From Bin87 sp965203855 (lineage in GTDB: Bacteria; Chloroflexota; Dehalococcoidia; Lucifugimonadales; UBA3495): a stretch of DNA of 64,000 nucleotides. The notes under the pieces were generated by a model that saw only the letters and a program-made list of their open reading frames with translations, was not told where the DNA came from and searched no databases. The translations under genes were made by a program, and so were the position numbers. Position 1 is the first letter of the stretch, and each line of letters starts with the position of its first letter. Shown here one piece after another: positions 32,566 through 40,515 of this stretch. Location of the stretch: the NCBI GenBank assembly GCA_965203855.1, contig CBDBDN010000005.1:868001-932000 (forward strand). Reading direction: 5' to 3'.

Positions 32566-33114
32566 TGCGTTTTACCGGGCCAGGTATGTATCTACTATAT
32601 CTGCCGTCGTTGCCCGGTCTGCCCGTGCTACCGGGACATACAAGCCGGGCAATCGCAATCCATTTCTGGCGGCTTGTAATACATCGGCAGGTCAGCCAAT
32701 TGGATGATGCTCGAAAACCTTGAATCGTCCGGGTAAGGCGCTTCCCGCAGATTGCGGATACTGTACCAGCGAATAGTCCTGATTGGGCTTTGATACCAAC
32801 CCCAATTCGTCAAGATACAAGATATGCCAGGCGCCTCTCTACGATTACGCCGGCAAAATGCGACGGAGTGGCACCCTCAGCGCCAACGAGCCGCGTACCG
32901 CAACTCTCCCCATCGCAGTACTATGGTAGTTTATATTGCGGCGTCGGTCAACCCTTTCACCCGCCCAAGTAGCACTTCCGATTAGGCGGCTTAAATTCCG
33001 TCATTCCCAGCCCCTCAATCGTCATTCCTAGCCCCGCAACCGTTATTCCCAGCTCCGCAACCGTCATTCCGGCGAAAGCCGGAATCCACGCCCGTAACCG
33101 CCTGAAAAGAAACG
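32566..33114. other. Intergenic region with a possible gene remnant and hairpin debris
   Basis: A minus-strand open stretch at 32628-32813, starting only from a TTG, encodes 61 residues (WYSIRNLREAPYPDDSRF, ending DCDCPACMSR). It remains open further upstream without an ATG and could be a decayed gene; I do not recognise it. From 33000 the sequence is a degenerate GTCATTCC array ending in a hairpin at 33066-33085. Confidence 0.4.
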
Positions 33115-34320
33115 CTACCGCCCGCCCAGCAGCCCCACCACCCGATCCAGTATCCGATGCCCTACCGCGTATTTGGTCAGCAGCGGCAGCCGTTCTACTT
33201 GCAGCTCCCGGTCAATCAGCGCTACCCGGTTGGTGTCAACTCCGAACCCGCTGCCTTCCTCCGTTACATCATTAGCGACTATCAAATCCAAATCCTTGCG
33301 CCGCACCTTGTCGGCGGCGTTGGCTTCCAGGTTTTCGCTCTCCGCTGAAAATCCCACCCGCACAAAATCCCCGCGCGCCGTCGCCAGGATGTCCGTAGTC
33401 TTTTCCAACTCAATAGTCATTTCATCCGCCGCCGTCTTTTTGATTTTCTGCTCCGCCGCCGTTGCCGGACGATAGTCGGCCACCGCCGCCGCCATTATCA
33501 GCGCGTCCGCATCGGCGACCTCCGCCAGAACCGCATCGCACATATCCTGCGCCGACCGCACTGGCACCACCCGAACCAGCGGCGGGTTGGGCAGCGCTAC
33601 CGGAGCGGTAATCAGCGTTACCGCCGCGCCCCGATCCCGCGCCGCCTCCGCAATCGCAAACCCCATCCGGCCCGATGAATGATTGGTGATGACCCGCACC
33701 GGGTCAATCGCCTCTTGCGTCCCGCCCGCGCTGACTACTACCCGCCGCCCGGCCAGGTCGCCGTTCCGTCCCAAAGCGGCGGCGATCTGGCCCAGCAGCT
33801 CCGCCGGCTCTAACAGCCGGCCCATTCCCGTCAGCCCGGACGCCAGCCGGCCCGGCGCCGGGCCGGCCAGCAATACCCCCCGCTGCCGCAAGCGCGCCAG
33901 GTTCTCCTGCGTCGCCGGATGGTCATACATATTGGCGTCCATCGCCGGCGCGACCAGCAACGGCGCCTCCGTCGCTATCACCGTAGTGGTCAGCGGGTCG
34001 TCGGCCAGCCCGGCGGCCAGTTTCGCGATGCAGTGCACCGTAGCCGGCGCAATCACTACGATGTCGGCCCAGCGCGCTAATGCCACGTGTTCCACGCTGT
34101 ATTCGGCGCCGGCGTCAAAAGTATCCGTAACCACGCTGCGATGCGTCAGGCTGCGAAAGGCCAGCGGCGTAACGAACTGCGTCGCGCCATACGACAGGAT
34201 CGTTTCCACATTGGCGCCGGCCTGCATCAGTTTGCTCGCCAGGTCCAGCGCCTTGTAGCAAGCGATGCTCCCGGTTACTCCCAGCACGATATTTTTGCCG
34301 GCCAATGCGCTGTCCATCAT
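33115..34320 (-). CDS. coaBC: Bifunctional phosphopantothenoylcysteine decarboxylase/phosphopantothenate-cysteine ligase
   Basis: 401 residues. The N-terminal CoaC flavoprotein domain has KNIVLGVTGSIACYKALDLASKL, FDAGAEYSVEHVALARWADIVVIAPAT (the active-site His and the flavin region) and APAMDANMYDHPATQENL. The CoaB domain starts about residue 190 with RRVVVSAGGTQEAIDPVRVITNHSSGRMG and continues to ADYRPATAAEQKIKK. It makes 4'-phosphopantetheine in CoA synthesis. ATG 34320 (ATGATG) follows GAGGGGGC. It lies 17 bp after coaX in the same direction. Confidence 0.95.
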   Translation of the reverse strand: MMDSALAGKNIVLGVTGSIACYKALDLASKLMQAGANVETILSYGATQFVTPLAFRSLTHRSVVTDTFDAGAEYSVEHVALARWADIVVIAPATVHCIAKLAAGLADDPLTTTVIATEAPLLVAPAMDANMYDHPATQENLARLRQRGVLLAGPAPGRLASGLTGMGRLLEPAELLGQIAAALGRNGDLAGRRVVVSAGGTQEAIDPVRVITNHSSGRMGFAIAEAARDRGAAVTLITAPVALPNPPLVRVVPVRSAQDMCDAVLAEVADADALIMAAAVADYRPATAAEQKIKKTAADEMTIELEKTTDILATARGDFVRVGFSAESENLEANAADKVRRKDLDLIVANDVTEEGSGFGVDTNRVALIDRELQVERLPLLTKYAVGHRILDRVVGLLGGR

Positions 34321-34337
34321 CCTGCCCCCTCTTGATT

Positions 34338-35207
34338 CTATCGCAGAACGGAACTGTCGCAGTTCCGGCGCGCGCTGCCGCAATTCCGACGATAGATGAT
34401 GTCCAATCCCACCAGCGTCAATTCCTGGTTGATGTCATCAAACACCGGAGCATAGTCGGAAATTACGGTTACCAAGCCGCCGGTGCCAATCACTTTGGCA
34501 TCCGCGCCGATTTCGGCCTTGAACCTTTCCACCATCCCGGTAACCAGGCCGGCGTAGCCCAGCACAATGCCGGATTGCAACGATGTAGTAGTGTTGCGGC
34601 CCACCGCCTGCGCCGGCGCTACCAGTTCCACCCGCCGCAGCTGCGAAGTGTTGTAATACAGCGCATCCGCCGACAGGTTGATGCCCGGCGCAATCGCTCC
34701 GCCCAGATACTCCCGTTCCCGCGACACGGCGTCAAACACCGTAGCCGTGCCCAGGTCAACCACAATCACCGGCGCGCCGTATAATGCCACGGCGGCCACG
34801 GCGTCCACGATGCGGTCGGCGCCCACATCGCGCGGATTGTCGTAGCGTACCGGCATCCCCAAGTCAATCTGCGACGATACTACCAGCGGTTGCACGCCGA
34901 AAAAGCGGCGGCAAACCTCTTGAAACAGCGCGGTCAGCGGCGGCACTACCGAGCAGATGCACGCCGCCCCAATATCCCCGGCGGCAATCCCCCGAAACTC
35001 CAGCAGCTGTTGCAGCAGTATCCCGTACTCGTCCGCCAGCTTGCGGGAATCCGTAGCCACCCGCAGCGTAGTCAGCAAACGCCCGTCGGTTCCCGACCCC
35101 ATCGCCGCACCCGTACCCGTATTCGCCGGCGCCCCGGCGTCATCTCCCGCATCCCGAAACACGCCGATAGTAACTGCGGTGTTGCCAATGTCAATGGTAA
35201 GCAGCAT
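34338..35207 (-). CDS. coaX: Type III pantothenate kinase
   Basis: 289 residues with the ASKHA fold. MLLTIDIGNTAVTIGVF holds the first phosphate-binding Asp, ICSVVPPLTALFQ the second segment, DVGADRIVDAVAAVALYGAPVIVVDLGTATVFDAVS the catalytic DLGTAT motif, and YLGGAIAPGINLSADALYYNTSQLRRVEL the dimer/substrate region. An insert (AGAPANTGTGAAMGSGTDG) after residue 20 is unusual. It phosphorylates pantothenate for the CoaBC enzyme downstream, forming a two-gene CoA operon. The start at 35207 was set by the family length. Confidence 0.93.
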   Translation of the reverse strand: MLLTIDIGNTAVTIGVFRDAGDDAGAPANTGTGAAMGSGTDGRLLTTLRVATDSRKLADEYGILLQQLLEFRGIAAGDIGAACICSVVPPLTALFQEVCRRFFGVQPLVVSSQIDLGMPVRYDNPRDVGADRIVDAVAAVALYGAPVIVVDLGTATVFDAVSREREYLGGAIAPGINLSADALYYNTSQLRRVELVAPAQAVGRNTTTSLQSGIVLGYAGLVTGMVERFKAEIGADAKVIGTGGLVTVISDYAPVFDDINQELTLVGLDIIYRRNCGSARRNCDSSVLR

Positions 35208-35523
35208 AGCAATCGCCCGCCCGCGCCTGAATAAACCCGGCCCTGCTAAACCGGGCCTGATGCCGGTATTATACGGCGTACCATACATTGACGGCAATCG
35301 GCCTCTGCAAATCCTGTCCATCAGCATAATTACCCCCATCCGGCGCTCCGACCCCATAACCGGAATGCCGGCCCCTCTACCGTCATTCCGGCGCAAGCCG
35401 GAATCCAACGCAGCGGACGGACACCGCCTTGCGCCGCAATGCCGGTTTTATGGCATACTGCCGGCTTGAAACTCTGCTCCCCACCGCAGCTACGGCAGCG
35501 AATACGCCGGAGGGACTACCCCT
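35208..35523. other. Intergenic region with REP-like hairpin and promoter
   Basis: One hairpin at 35385-35404 (ATTCCGGC-GCAA-GCCGGAAT). An extended -10, TGGCATACT (35451-35459), sits about 65 bp before the enolase-superfamily start. No gene is visible. Confidence 0.5.
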
Positions 35524-36627
35524 ATGAATAGCGCCAATGTATCCATAACCGGCGTGTCAATCGCCGTGCTGGAAACCCCGGTGTCCCTGGAATACACCGC
35601 CGCCGGACACGCCGTCGCCAGCAACTGGCATATCCTGGCCCGCCTGCAAACCGACGCCGGCATTGAGGGCATCGGCTGGGTCGTCGCCAACCGTGGCGGC
35701 CTGGTGCGCGCCATGGCGTCCGCCGCCGCCGAGCTCGGCAATCTGCTCATCGGAATCAATGTCCTGGATCATCAAGCCGCCTATCGGCGTATGGAGCGCG
35801 CCGCCGGCTGGGTCGGCCCCGGCGGTCTCGCTGCAATGGCAATGTCCGCAATTGACATCGCCCAGTGGGATGCCGCCGGCAAGACGCTGGGCGTGCCGCT
35901 GTTCCGGCTGCTCGGCGGCGCCGCCGACCGCGTTCCCGCCTACGCCAGCGACGGCCTCTGGTACAGTATGCCCATTGACGAACTCCAAAAGTCGGCGGCG
36001 GCCCATATCGCCGCCGGCTACGACAAAATCAAACTGAGGCTCGGCGCCGGCGGTTCCCCCGCAGCCGAAGCCGCCCGCGTCCGCGCCGTCCGGGAAGCCG
36101 TCGGCCCCGCCGTTTCCATTATGGTCGACGGCACCGAAAGCTGGAATCCGGCGCAGGCCGCAGCTACCGGGCGCGCCCTGCAAGACGCCGGCATCACCTG
36201 GCTGGAAGATCCCGTTGACCATCGCAACATTGCCGGGCTGGCCGAACTGACCGCCGCATTGGACATTCCCGTTGCCGCCGGAGAACGCCTTTACGGGCTG
36301 GATCCGTTCCGACGCACCCTGGCCGCGCGCGCCGTTGACATTGCCATCATTGATGTCGCCCGCGCCGGCGGCATTACGCCCTGGCTCAAAATCGCCGCAC
36401 TAGCCGAAGCCCACGCCATCCCCGTAGCCGGCCATGTCGTCCCCGAAGTGCATACGCACTTGCTGGCCGCCATCCCCAACTCGTCCCTGGTGGAATATAT
36501 GCCCCGCTCCGAACCGATTTTCACCACCCGCCTTACCCTGGCAAACGGCTGCCTGCTGGCCCCGGACGCCCCAGGCCTCGGCGTAACACTGGACGAAGCC
36601 GCCGTCCAACGCTACCTGGTAGGATAA
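35524..36627 (+). CDS. Mandelate racemase/muconate-lactonizing enzyme-type (enolase superfamily) protein
   Basis: 367 residues. The N-terminal capping domain (GIGWVVANRGGLVRAMASAAAELGNLL) precedes a TIM barrel. Metal ligands and catalytic groups are visible: KIKLRLG in the KxK position (second Lys changed to Arg), MVDGTESWNPAQA (Asp), ITWLEDPVDH (Glu), AAGERLYG (Glu) and the late GHVVPEVH (His). This set suggests a dehydratase or racemase of an acid-sugar or related acid. AGGGACTACCCCT precedes ATG 35524. The substrate is not predictable. Confidence 0.88.
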   Translation: MNSANVSITGVSIAVLETPVSLEYTAAGHAVASNWHILARLQTDAGIEGIGWVVANRGGLVRAMASAAAELGNLLIGINVLDHQAAYRRMERAAGWVGPGGLAAMAMSAIDIAQWDAAGKTLGVPLFRLLGGAADRVPAYASDGLWYSMPIDELQKSAAAHIAAGYDKIKLRLGAGGSPAAEAARVRAVREAVGPAVSIMVDGTESWNPAQAAATGRALQDAGITWLEDPVDHRNIAGLAELTAALDIPVAAGERLYGLDPFRRTLAARAVDIAIIDVARAGGITPWLKIAALAEAHAIPVAGHVVPEVHTHLLAAIPNSSLVEYMPRSEPIFTTRLTLANGCLLAPDAPGLGVTLDEAAVQRYLVG

Positions 36628-36663
36628 GCGGCGAAGCGGGAGCAGGTCGACCGGCAGCGCTGG

Positions 36664-37140
36664 TTAATGGCGGAAACCCACCTGCACGATGCGCGGGCTG
36701 TCCACGCCGGCCGCGCCGACATACTGGAACATTGCGCCGTCCGAATCGCGCGGCTGCGGCTCCTGCGCCAGAACTTTCCGGTTGCCCAGTATCAGGTCAA
36801 CGAATGGGGCGGCCTGCCGGTCCGCGTCGGGATCCATCCCGTAAGAGAATTCCCCGCCCGGCACGCTGGTGAACACCGCCACCCCGTTGGCGTCGCTGAC
36901 CCAGAACTCGTCAATTACCGTTTCGCTGGCGATTTGTCGCAGAGTAGCGTTGATTTCCTCCGTGGTTTTCCCGGCGGCCACGGCGGCGGCGATATAATGC
37001 GCCGTCAGCGTCGCTTCCGCTATCTTGTGCTCCGATAATTCGGCGGCGGCTTTCCCGGTCGTTTCATCATAAGACGAAGCGCAGGCCAGCGCGGCGCCCA
37101 GCAGCAGCGCCAGCAGCATCAAGGGCAGCGTTTTCAGCAT
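36664..37140 (-). CDS. Cache-like lipoprotein
   Basis: 158 residues. MLKTLPLMLLALLLGAALAC is a lipoprotein signal with lipobox ALAC. The mature part has an amphipathic helix (AAELSEHKIAEATLTAHYIAAAVAAGK), then TLRQIASETVIDEFWVSDANGVAVFTSVPGGEFSYG, a run resembling the small-ligand Cache (dCache/sCache) fold without its usual membrane tether and signalling domain. It may be a free extracellular ligand-binding lipoprotein. It stands alone, divergent from the pentapeptide-TIR gene. Confidence 0.6.
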   Translation of the reverse strand: MLKTLPLMLLALLLGAALACASSYDETTGKAAAELSEHKIAEATLTAHYIAAAVAAGKTTEEINATLRQIASETVIDEFWVSDANGVAVFTSVPGGEFSYGMDPDADRQAAPFVDLILGNRKVLAQEPQPRDSDGAMFQYVGAAGVDSPRIVQVGFRH

Positions 37141-37254
37141 CGTAATTCCTCCCTGTGGCTAGTCGGACGGCAGTTTTCCCGGATGGCGATTTAGTTTAGA
37201 GCAGCTATCATAGGGGCAACTATCATATCACAAGCGGTGCGCCGCCCGGTTTTG

Positions 37255-37263
37255 TGCTAAAAT
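37255..37263 (+). promoter_or_regulatory. Extended -10 promoter (TGC TAAAAT)
   Basis: TGCTAAAAT 32 bp before the pentapeptide-TIR start. A GGAG ribosome-binding site follows at 37283. Confidence 0.45.
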
Positions 37264-37295
37264 CGCCCGGCGAAACCTTATTGGAGATGGGCAAA

Positions 37296-38576
37296 ATGGC
37301 AGACATTGAGCTGGTGCAAATCGTGAAACGCGGGCGCGACGCCGTTGCCGCCTGGCGCACGGACAACCCCAACCGCGCTATGGACTTGAACGAGTGCTAT
37401 ATGAGCCACGCGCGCATCCCTATGGTTGACCTGCGCGGCGCCGATATGCGGAACGGCGACTTTATGGGGGCGATGATCCGCCGCGCCAACCTCTCCGGCA
37501 GCTATCTCAACGACGCCCATTTCTACCGCGCCGACCTGCGCGAAGCCGATTTGAGCCGTTCCCTGGCGCCCGGCGCCAACCTCCGCGGCGCCGACCTCCG
37601 CAGCGCCAACCTCTCCGGCATCAATATGGACCGCGCTACGCTCTCCGAAGCCAACCTCTCCGGCGCCGACCTTGCCAACGCCAACCTGGACCGCGCCAAT
37701 CTGGACCGCGCCAACCTCACCGGCGCCAATCTTGCCGGCGCCAGCCTGAACGGCGCCAACCTTTCCCGCACCAACCTGTCCGGCGCTACCCTCAACGAAG
37801 CCGATTTCTACGAGGCCATCCTCAACGACATCGGCGCCGACGCCGCCGACTTTCACCATTGCATCATCGGCTATACCGTCTTTCAGAACTGCGCGCTGCA
37901 CGCCGCCGTCGGCCTGGACAGCATCCGGCATGACGCCCCCAGCACTATCGGCCTGGACACGTTGCTGCGTTCCGGCGGGGCGCTGCCGCAGTCTTTCTTT
38001 CTGGGCTCCGGCCTGCCCGCTTTCGTCGGCGGCTTTCAGGACGCCGCATCCGGCCAGGACATCAGCACGGTTGAAGTGCATATCGCCTGCGCCGATGCCG
38101 ACATCGCCTTTGCCCGCCAGCTGGAAACTAATCTCCGCGACAACGGCATCCGCAGCTGGGTGTTCGCCGCCGGCTTTCGCGGCAACCCTTTGGTTGACCG
38201 CCGCGCCACTTCCGGCGAGGAGGAAATTGAACGCTGGGTGCGCCATTACGACCGGCTGATTGTCGTCTGCTCCGCCGCCGGGCTGGACAGCGAAACCGTC
38301 CGCAACGACATCACCGCCGCCCAGGAAGCCCAGCGCAGCAACGACCGCTGGACGCTGTTCCTGGCGGACGCCGACGGCATAATGGGCGGACGCAGCCGCG
38401 CCGCCCGCCTGCTCGCCGAGGAACACCGCGTCTTTGACCTGTCCGGCCAGCCCAACGGCGGCGACGAATATCAGACCGCCCTTGCCGACCTGGTGTCCAA
38501 CCTGCGGGACGAACAGCCGGCCAGCGCCGGCGCCCCGCCCCGTCGCCAGATTGACCCGCGCACCCTGCAACTCTGA
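37296..38576 (+). CDS. Pentapeptide-repeat protein fused to a TIR-like domain
   Basis: 426 residues. After a short helical start, residues 40-195 contain about 25 pentapeptide repeats (A(D/N)LxX: ANLSGADLANANLDRANLDR and similar), which fold into a right-handed quadrilateral beta-helix. From about residue 250, VEVHIACADADIAFARQLETNLRDNGIRSWVFAAGF, EIERWVRHYDRLIVVCSAAGLDSETVRNDITAAQEA, and RLLAEEHRVFDLSG form a TIR-like domain. TIR domains hydrolyse NAD or act in signalling. The usual catalytic Glu position near the Trp-v..E motif here reads ETVRNDI, so activity is uncertain. The start follows GGAG. Confidence 0.8.
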   Translation: MADIELVQIVKRGRDAVAAWRTDNPNRAMDLNECYMSHARIPMVDLRGADMRNGDFMGAMIRRANLSGSYLNDAHFYRADLREADLSRSLAPGANLRGADLRSANLSGINMDRATLSEANLSGADLANANLDRANLDRANLTGANLAGASLNGANLSRTNLSGATLNEADFYEAILNDIGADAADFHHCIIGYTVFQNCALHAAVGLDSIRHDAPSTIGLDTLLRSGGALPQSFFLGSGLPAFVGGFQDAASGQDISTVEVHIACADADIAFARQLETNLRDNGIRSWVFAAGFRGNPLVDRRATSGEEEIERWVRHYDRLIVVCSAAGLDSETVRNDITAAQEAQRSNDRWTLFLADADGIMGGRSRAARLLAEEHRVFDLSGQPNGGDEYQTALADLVSNLRDEQPASAGAPPRRQIDPRTLQL

Positions 38577-38584
38577 CGCCGGCG

Positions 38585-38895
38585 CCCTCAACCGTCATTC
38601 CGTCATCCCAACCCCCTAACCGTCATTCCCGCGCCCTTAACCGTCATCCCACCCCTCAACCGTCATCCCCCCCCTCAACCGTCATTCCGCACACTTAACC
38701 GTCATCCCACCCTCAACCGTCATCCCACCCTCAACCGTCATTCCGGCGAAAGCCGGAATCTAGGGTTGCCAGCTTCATCACCGTAGAGGCTGGTTACACC
38801 GTCAGATTCCGGCTTTCGCCGGAATGACGGTAGGGATGCCGGAGTGACGGTAGAGATGCCGGAATGACGGTAGAGACGCCGGAATGACAGTCGGA
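38585..38895. repeat. REPIN-like composite element with tandem arrays on both sides
   Basis: Left array: about eight units of AACCGTCAT(T/C)CC with C-rich spacers (38585-38739). Composite element: hairpins at 38740-38759 and 38806-38825, 66 bp apart. Right array: three units of GCCGGAATGACGGTAGAGAT (38820-38890). The left unit repeats the outer edge of the element and the right unit repeats its complement. Confidence 0.85.
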
Positions 38896-38929
38896 AAACA
38901 TCGCAATTGCGGTTGGATAATGGGCTTTA

Positions 38930-38972
38930 AACGGCAACAGGGGCGGGGGTTATAACCCCGCCCCTGCCGTTG
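38930..38972 (-). terminator. Hairpin terminator of rdhA-like 1
   Basis: An 11-bp perfect GC-rich stem (CAGGGGCGGGG with its complement) and a GTTATAA loop, extended by an imperfect outer CAACGGC stem, just downstream of the minus-strand reductive-dehalogenase-like gene. Confidence 0.55.
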
Positions 38973-39013
38973 TCCGTTCCGCAGAACCGACCGATTCGGC
39001 TGGCTACACCCGT

Positions 39014-40288
39014 TTAGATGTAGTCCTCCTCCTCGTACATCATATCGACGTTGTCGGTGCTCTGGTTGAGGCCCTTGATGACTTGCGTGCGGAACTCCGC
39101 CAGCATCTCATCGGTAACCTCGTTGCCGTTGGCGCGGGCCGCATCCTTCAGCTGGTCAAACGCCCAGTCGCCGGTGTCGCCGTGCGGCATATTGAAAAAG
39201 CCGGGCTCAAAGACCGGCAGTTCGCCCGGCCCGAAGTAGCCCTTGCCCTCAATGTTGTAGCCCTCGAGGTCGTGGGTGCCCTTGCCCAGCACCTGGCCGG
39301 TAGCGGCGTAGTGCTCCATCGTGGCCTGCATCCCGTACTTCTGGATGGGGCAGACCTTCATGCAGACGCCGCAGCCCAGGTAGCGCGCCATCACCGGGCG
39401 GCAGCGCTTGAAGTACAGCTTGTTCTTTTCGATCCCGCGCCACCAGATCTTGTCGCGCATCAGGGCGCGGCCCGGGCAGCGGTTCACGCACACCTGGCAC
39501 ACCTGGCAGAACGCATGGATGCCGTAGTCCACCGGCGAGTCATAGCTGACATTGGCGTCGGTGGTAATCATCATGATGCGGCAGCGCGACCCCACGTGCG
39601 GGGTCAGCAGGTAGCCGCAAGCGCCCAGCTGGCCCAGCCCGGCGGCGACGAACATCGGAATGTAGGGGCCGGTGTTGTCGTTGGGGCTGTGCACCTGCGC
39701 GCGGTAGCCCAGCGAGCGCACGAAATTGCCCAGCTCCAGGCCGGCCGCGCCTTCGGTGCGGTAAGTGCTGGAGTGCACGATTTCGGCGTCAATGCTGGGG
39801 ATGGTCTGCGTCGGCTCAAAGTCCTGCTCGTAGGCCAGGCAGATGACATGGGGGAACTTCACCCAGTCCTTCTTGCTCTGATAGACATACCGGATGTCAA
39901 AGGCGGTGATGCCGACTTCGACAAAGCCGAGTTCCCGGGCCTTCTGCTTGATGACTTCGGTAACGTCGTCGCCGGTAGCTGCGGCGGTGGGCTCCAGCTC
40001 GCCGGTGAGGCGGGCGGCCATAACCAGGTTGCGGTTGAGCTTGTCGTGTTCCTTGCGGATTTCACGCATCTCGGCGTGCTGGTCGCGCAGCGTGTTCGCC
40101 CAGTCGCGGGAAGCGCGCTCGGTAATGTTCATCGTCTCAACCGGATACTCCCGGGAGTACCAGTCAACCTCGCGCTGGTTCATAGGGATGCCGGGAGTGG
40201 TTTCCAACTCCTCCGGCACCGGGATGGTGACGGGCGCGTCGCCCAGGTACTTGCCGGGACGCCGTACCTCATGGCCAATCTTGAGCAT
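39014..40288 (-). CDS. Reductive dehalogenase-like corrinoid/iron-sulfur protein, copy 1
   Basis: 424 residues. Two ferredoxin-like clusters are clear: CQVCQVCVNRCPG at about 258-270 (CX2CX2CX3CP) and CGVCMKVCP at about 303-311, with a preceding Cys for the second cluster. Upstream, FVAAGLGQLGACGYLLTPHVGSRCRI and VICLAYEQDFEPTQ match the RdhA corrinoid-binding barrel. Respiratory RdhAs have a Tat signal and a membrane anchor RdhB; neither is present, so this is cytoplasmic. Whether it removes halogens is unknown. AAGGAGGAGG precedes ATG 40288; the ORF extension upstream is not supported. Confidence 0.82.
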   Translation of the reverse strand: MLKIGHEVRRPGKYLGDAPVTIPVPEELETTPGIPMNQREVDWYSREYPVETMNITERASRDWANTLRDQHAEMREIRKEHDKLNRNLVMAARLTGELEPTAAATGDDVTEVIKQKARELGFVEVGITAFDIRYVYQSKKDWVKFPHVICLAYEQDFEPTQTIPSIDAEIVHSSTYRTEGAAGLELGNFVRSLGYRAQVHSPNDNTGPYIPMFVAAGLGQLGACGYLLTPHVGSRCRIMMITTDANVSYDSPVDYGIHAFCQVCQVCVNRCPGRALMRDKIWWRGIEKNKLYFKRCRPVMARYLGCGVCMKVCPIQKYGMQATMEHYAATGQVLGKGTHDLEGYNIEGKGYFGPGELPVFEPGFFNMPHGDTGDWAFDQLKDAARANGNEVTDEMLAEFRTQVIKGLNQSTDNVDMMYEEEDYI

Positions 40289-40338
40289 ATCCTCCTCCTT
40301 GTGGCTGGATAGCGTAGAATACGCCAAACTTTCCCGCC

Positions 40339-40367
40339 AAGATACTTGCCCGGTTCGCCCTTGTCAA
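40339..40367 (-). promoter_or_regulatory. Sigma70 promoter of rdhA-like 1
   Basis: TTGACA and TATCTT separated by 17 bp on the minus strand, about 50 bp upstream of the start. A full -35 consensus is uncommon in this window. Confidence 0.6.
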
Positions 40368-40515
40368 TACTCCGACGCCAAAATCATCAAATTGCTTTAT
40401 TTGATGATGATTATTTGCAAGCGGCCCACCGCATCCCGGCAATGCCAGGCAGCGCCGGCTTGGCCGGAAACGCGCAACGGAAAACGACGCCGCACCCGAC
40501 GGAACGCTTACGGCA

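Noticed and set aside
39014..40288. A respiratory reductive dehalogenase operon
   Set aside because: There is no Tat signal, no RdhB membrane anchor gene and no associated regulators; the protein can only be called RdhA-like.
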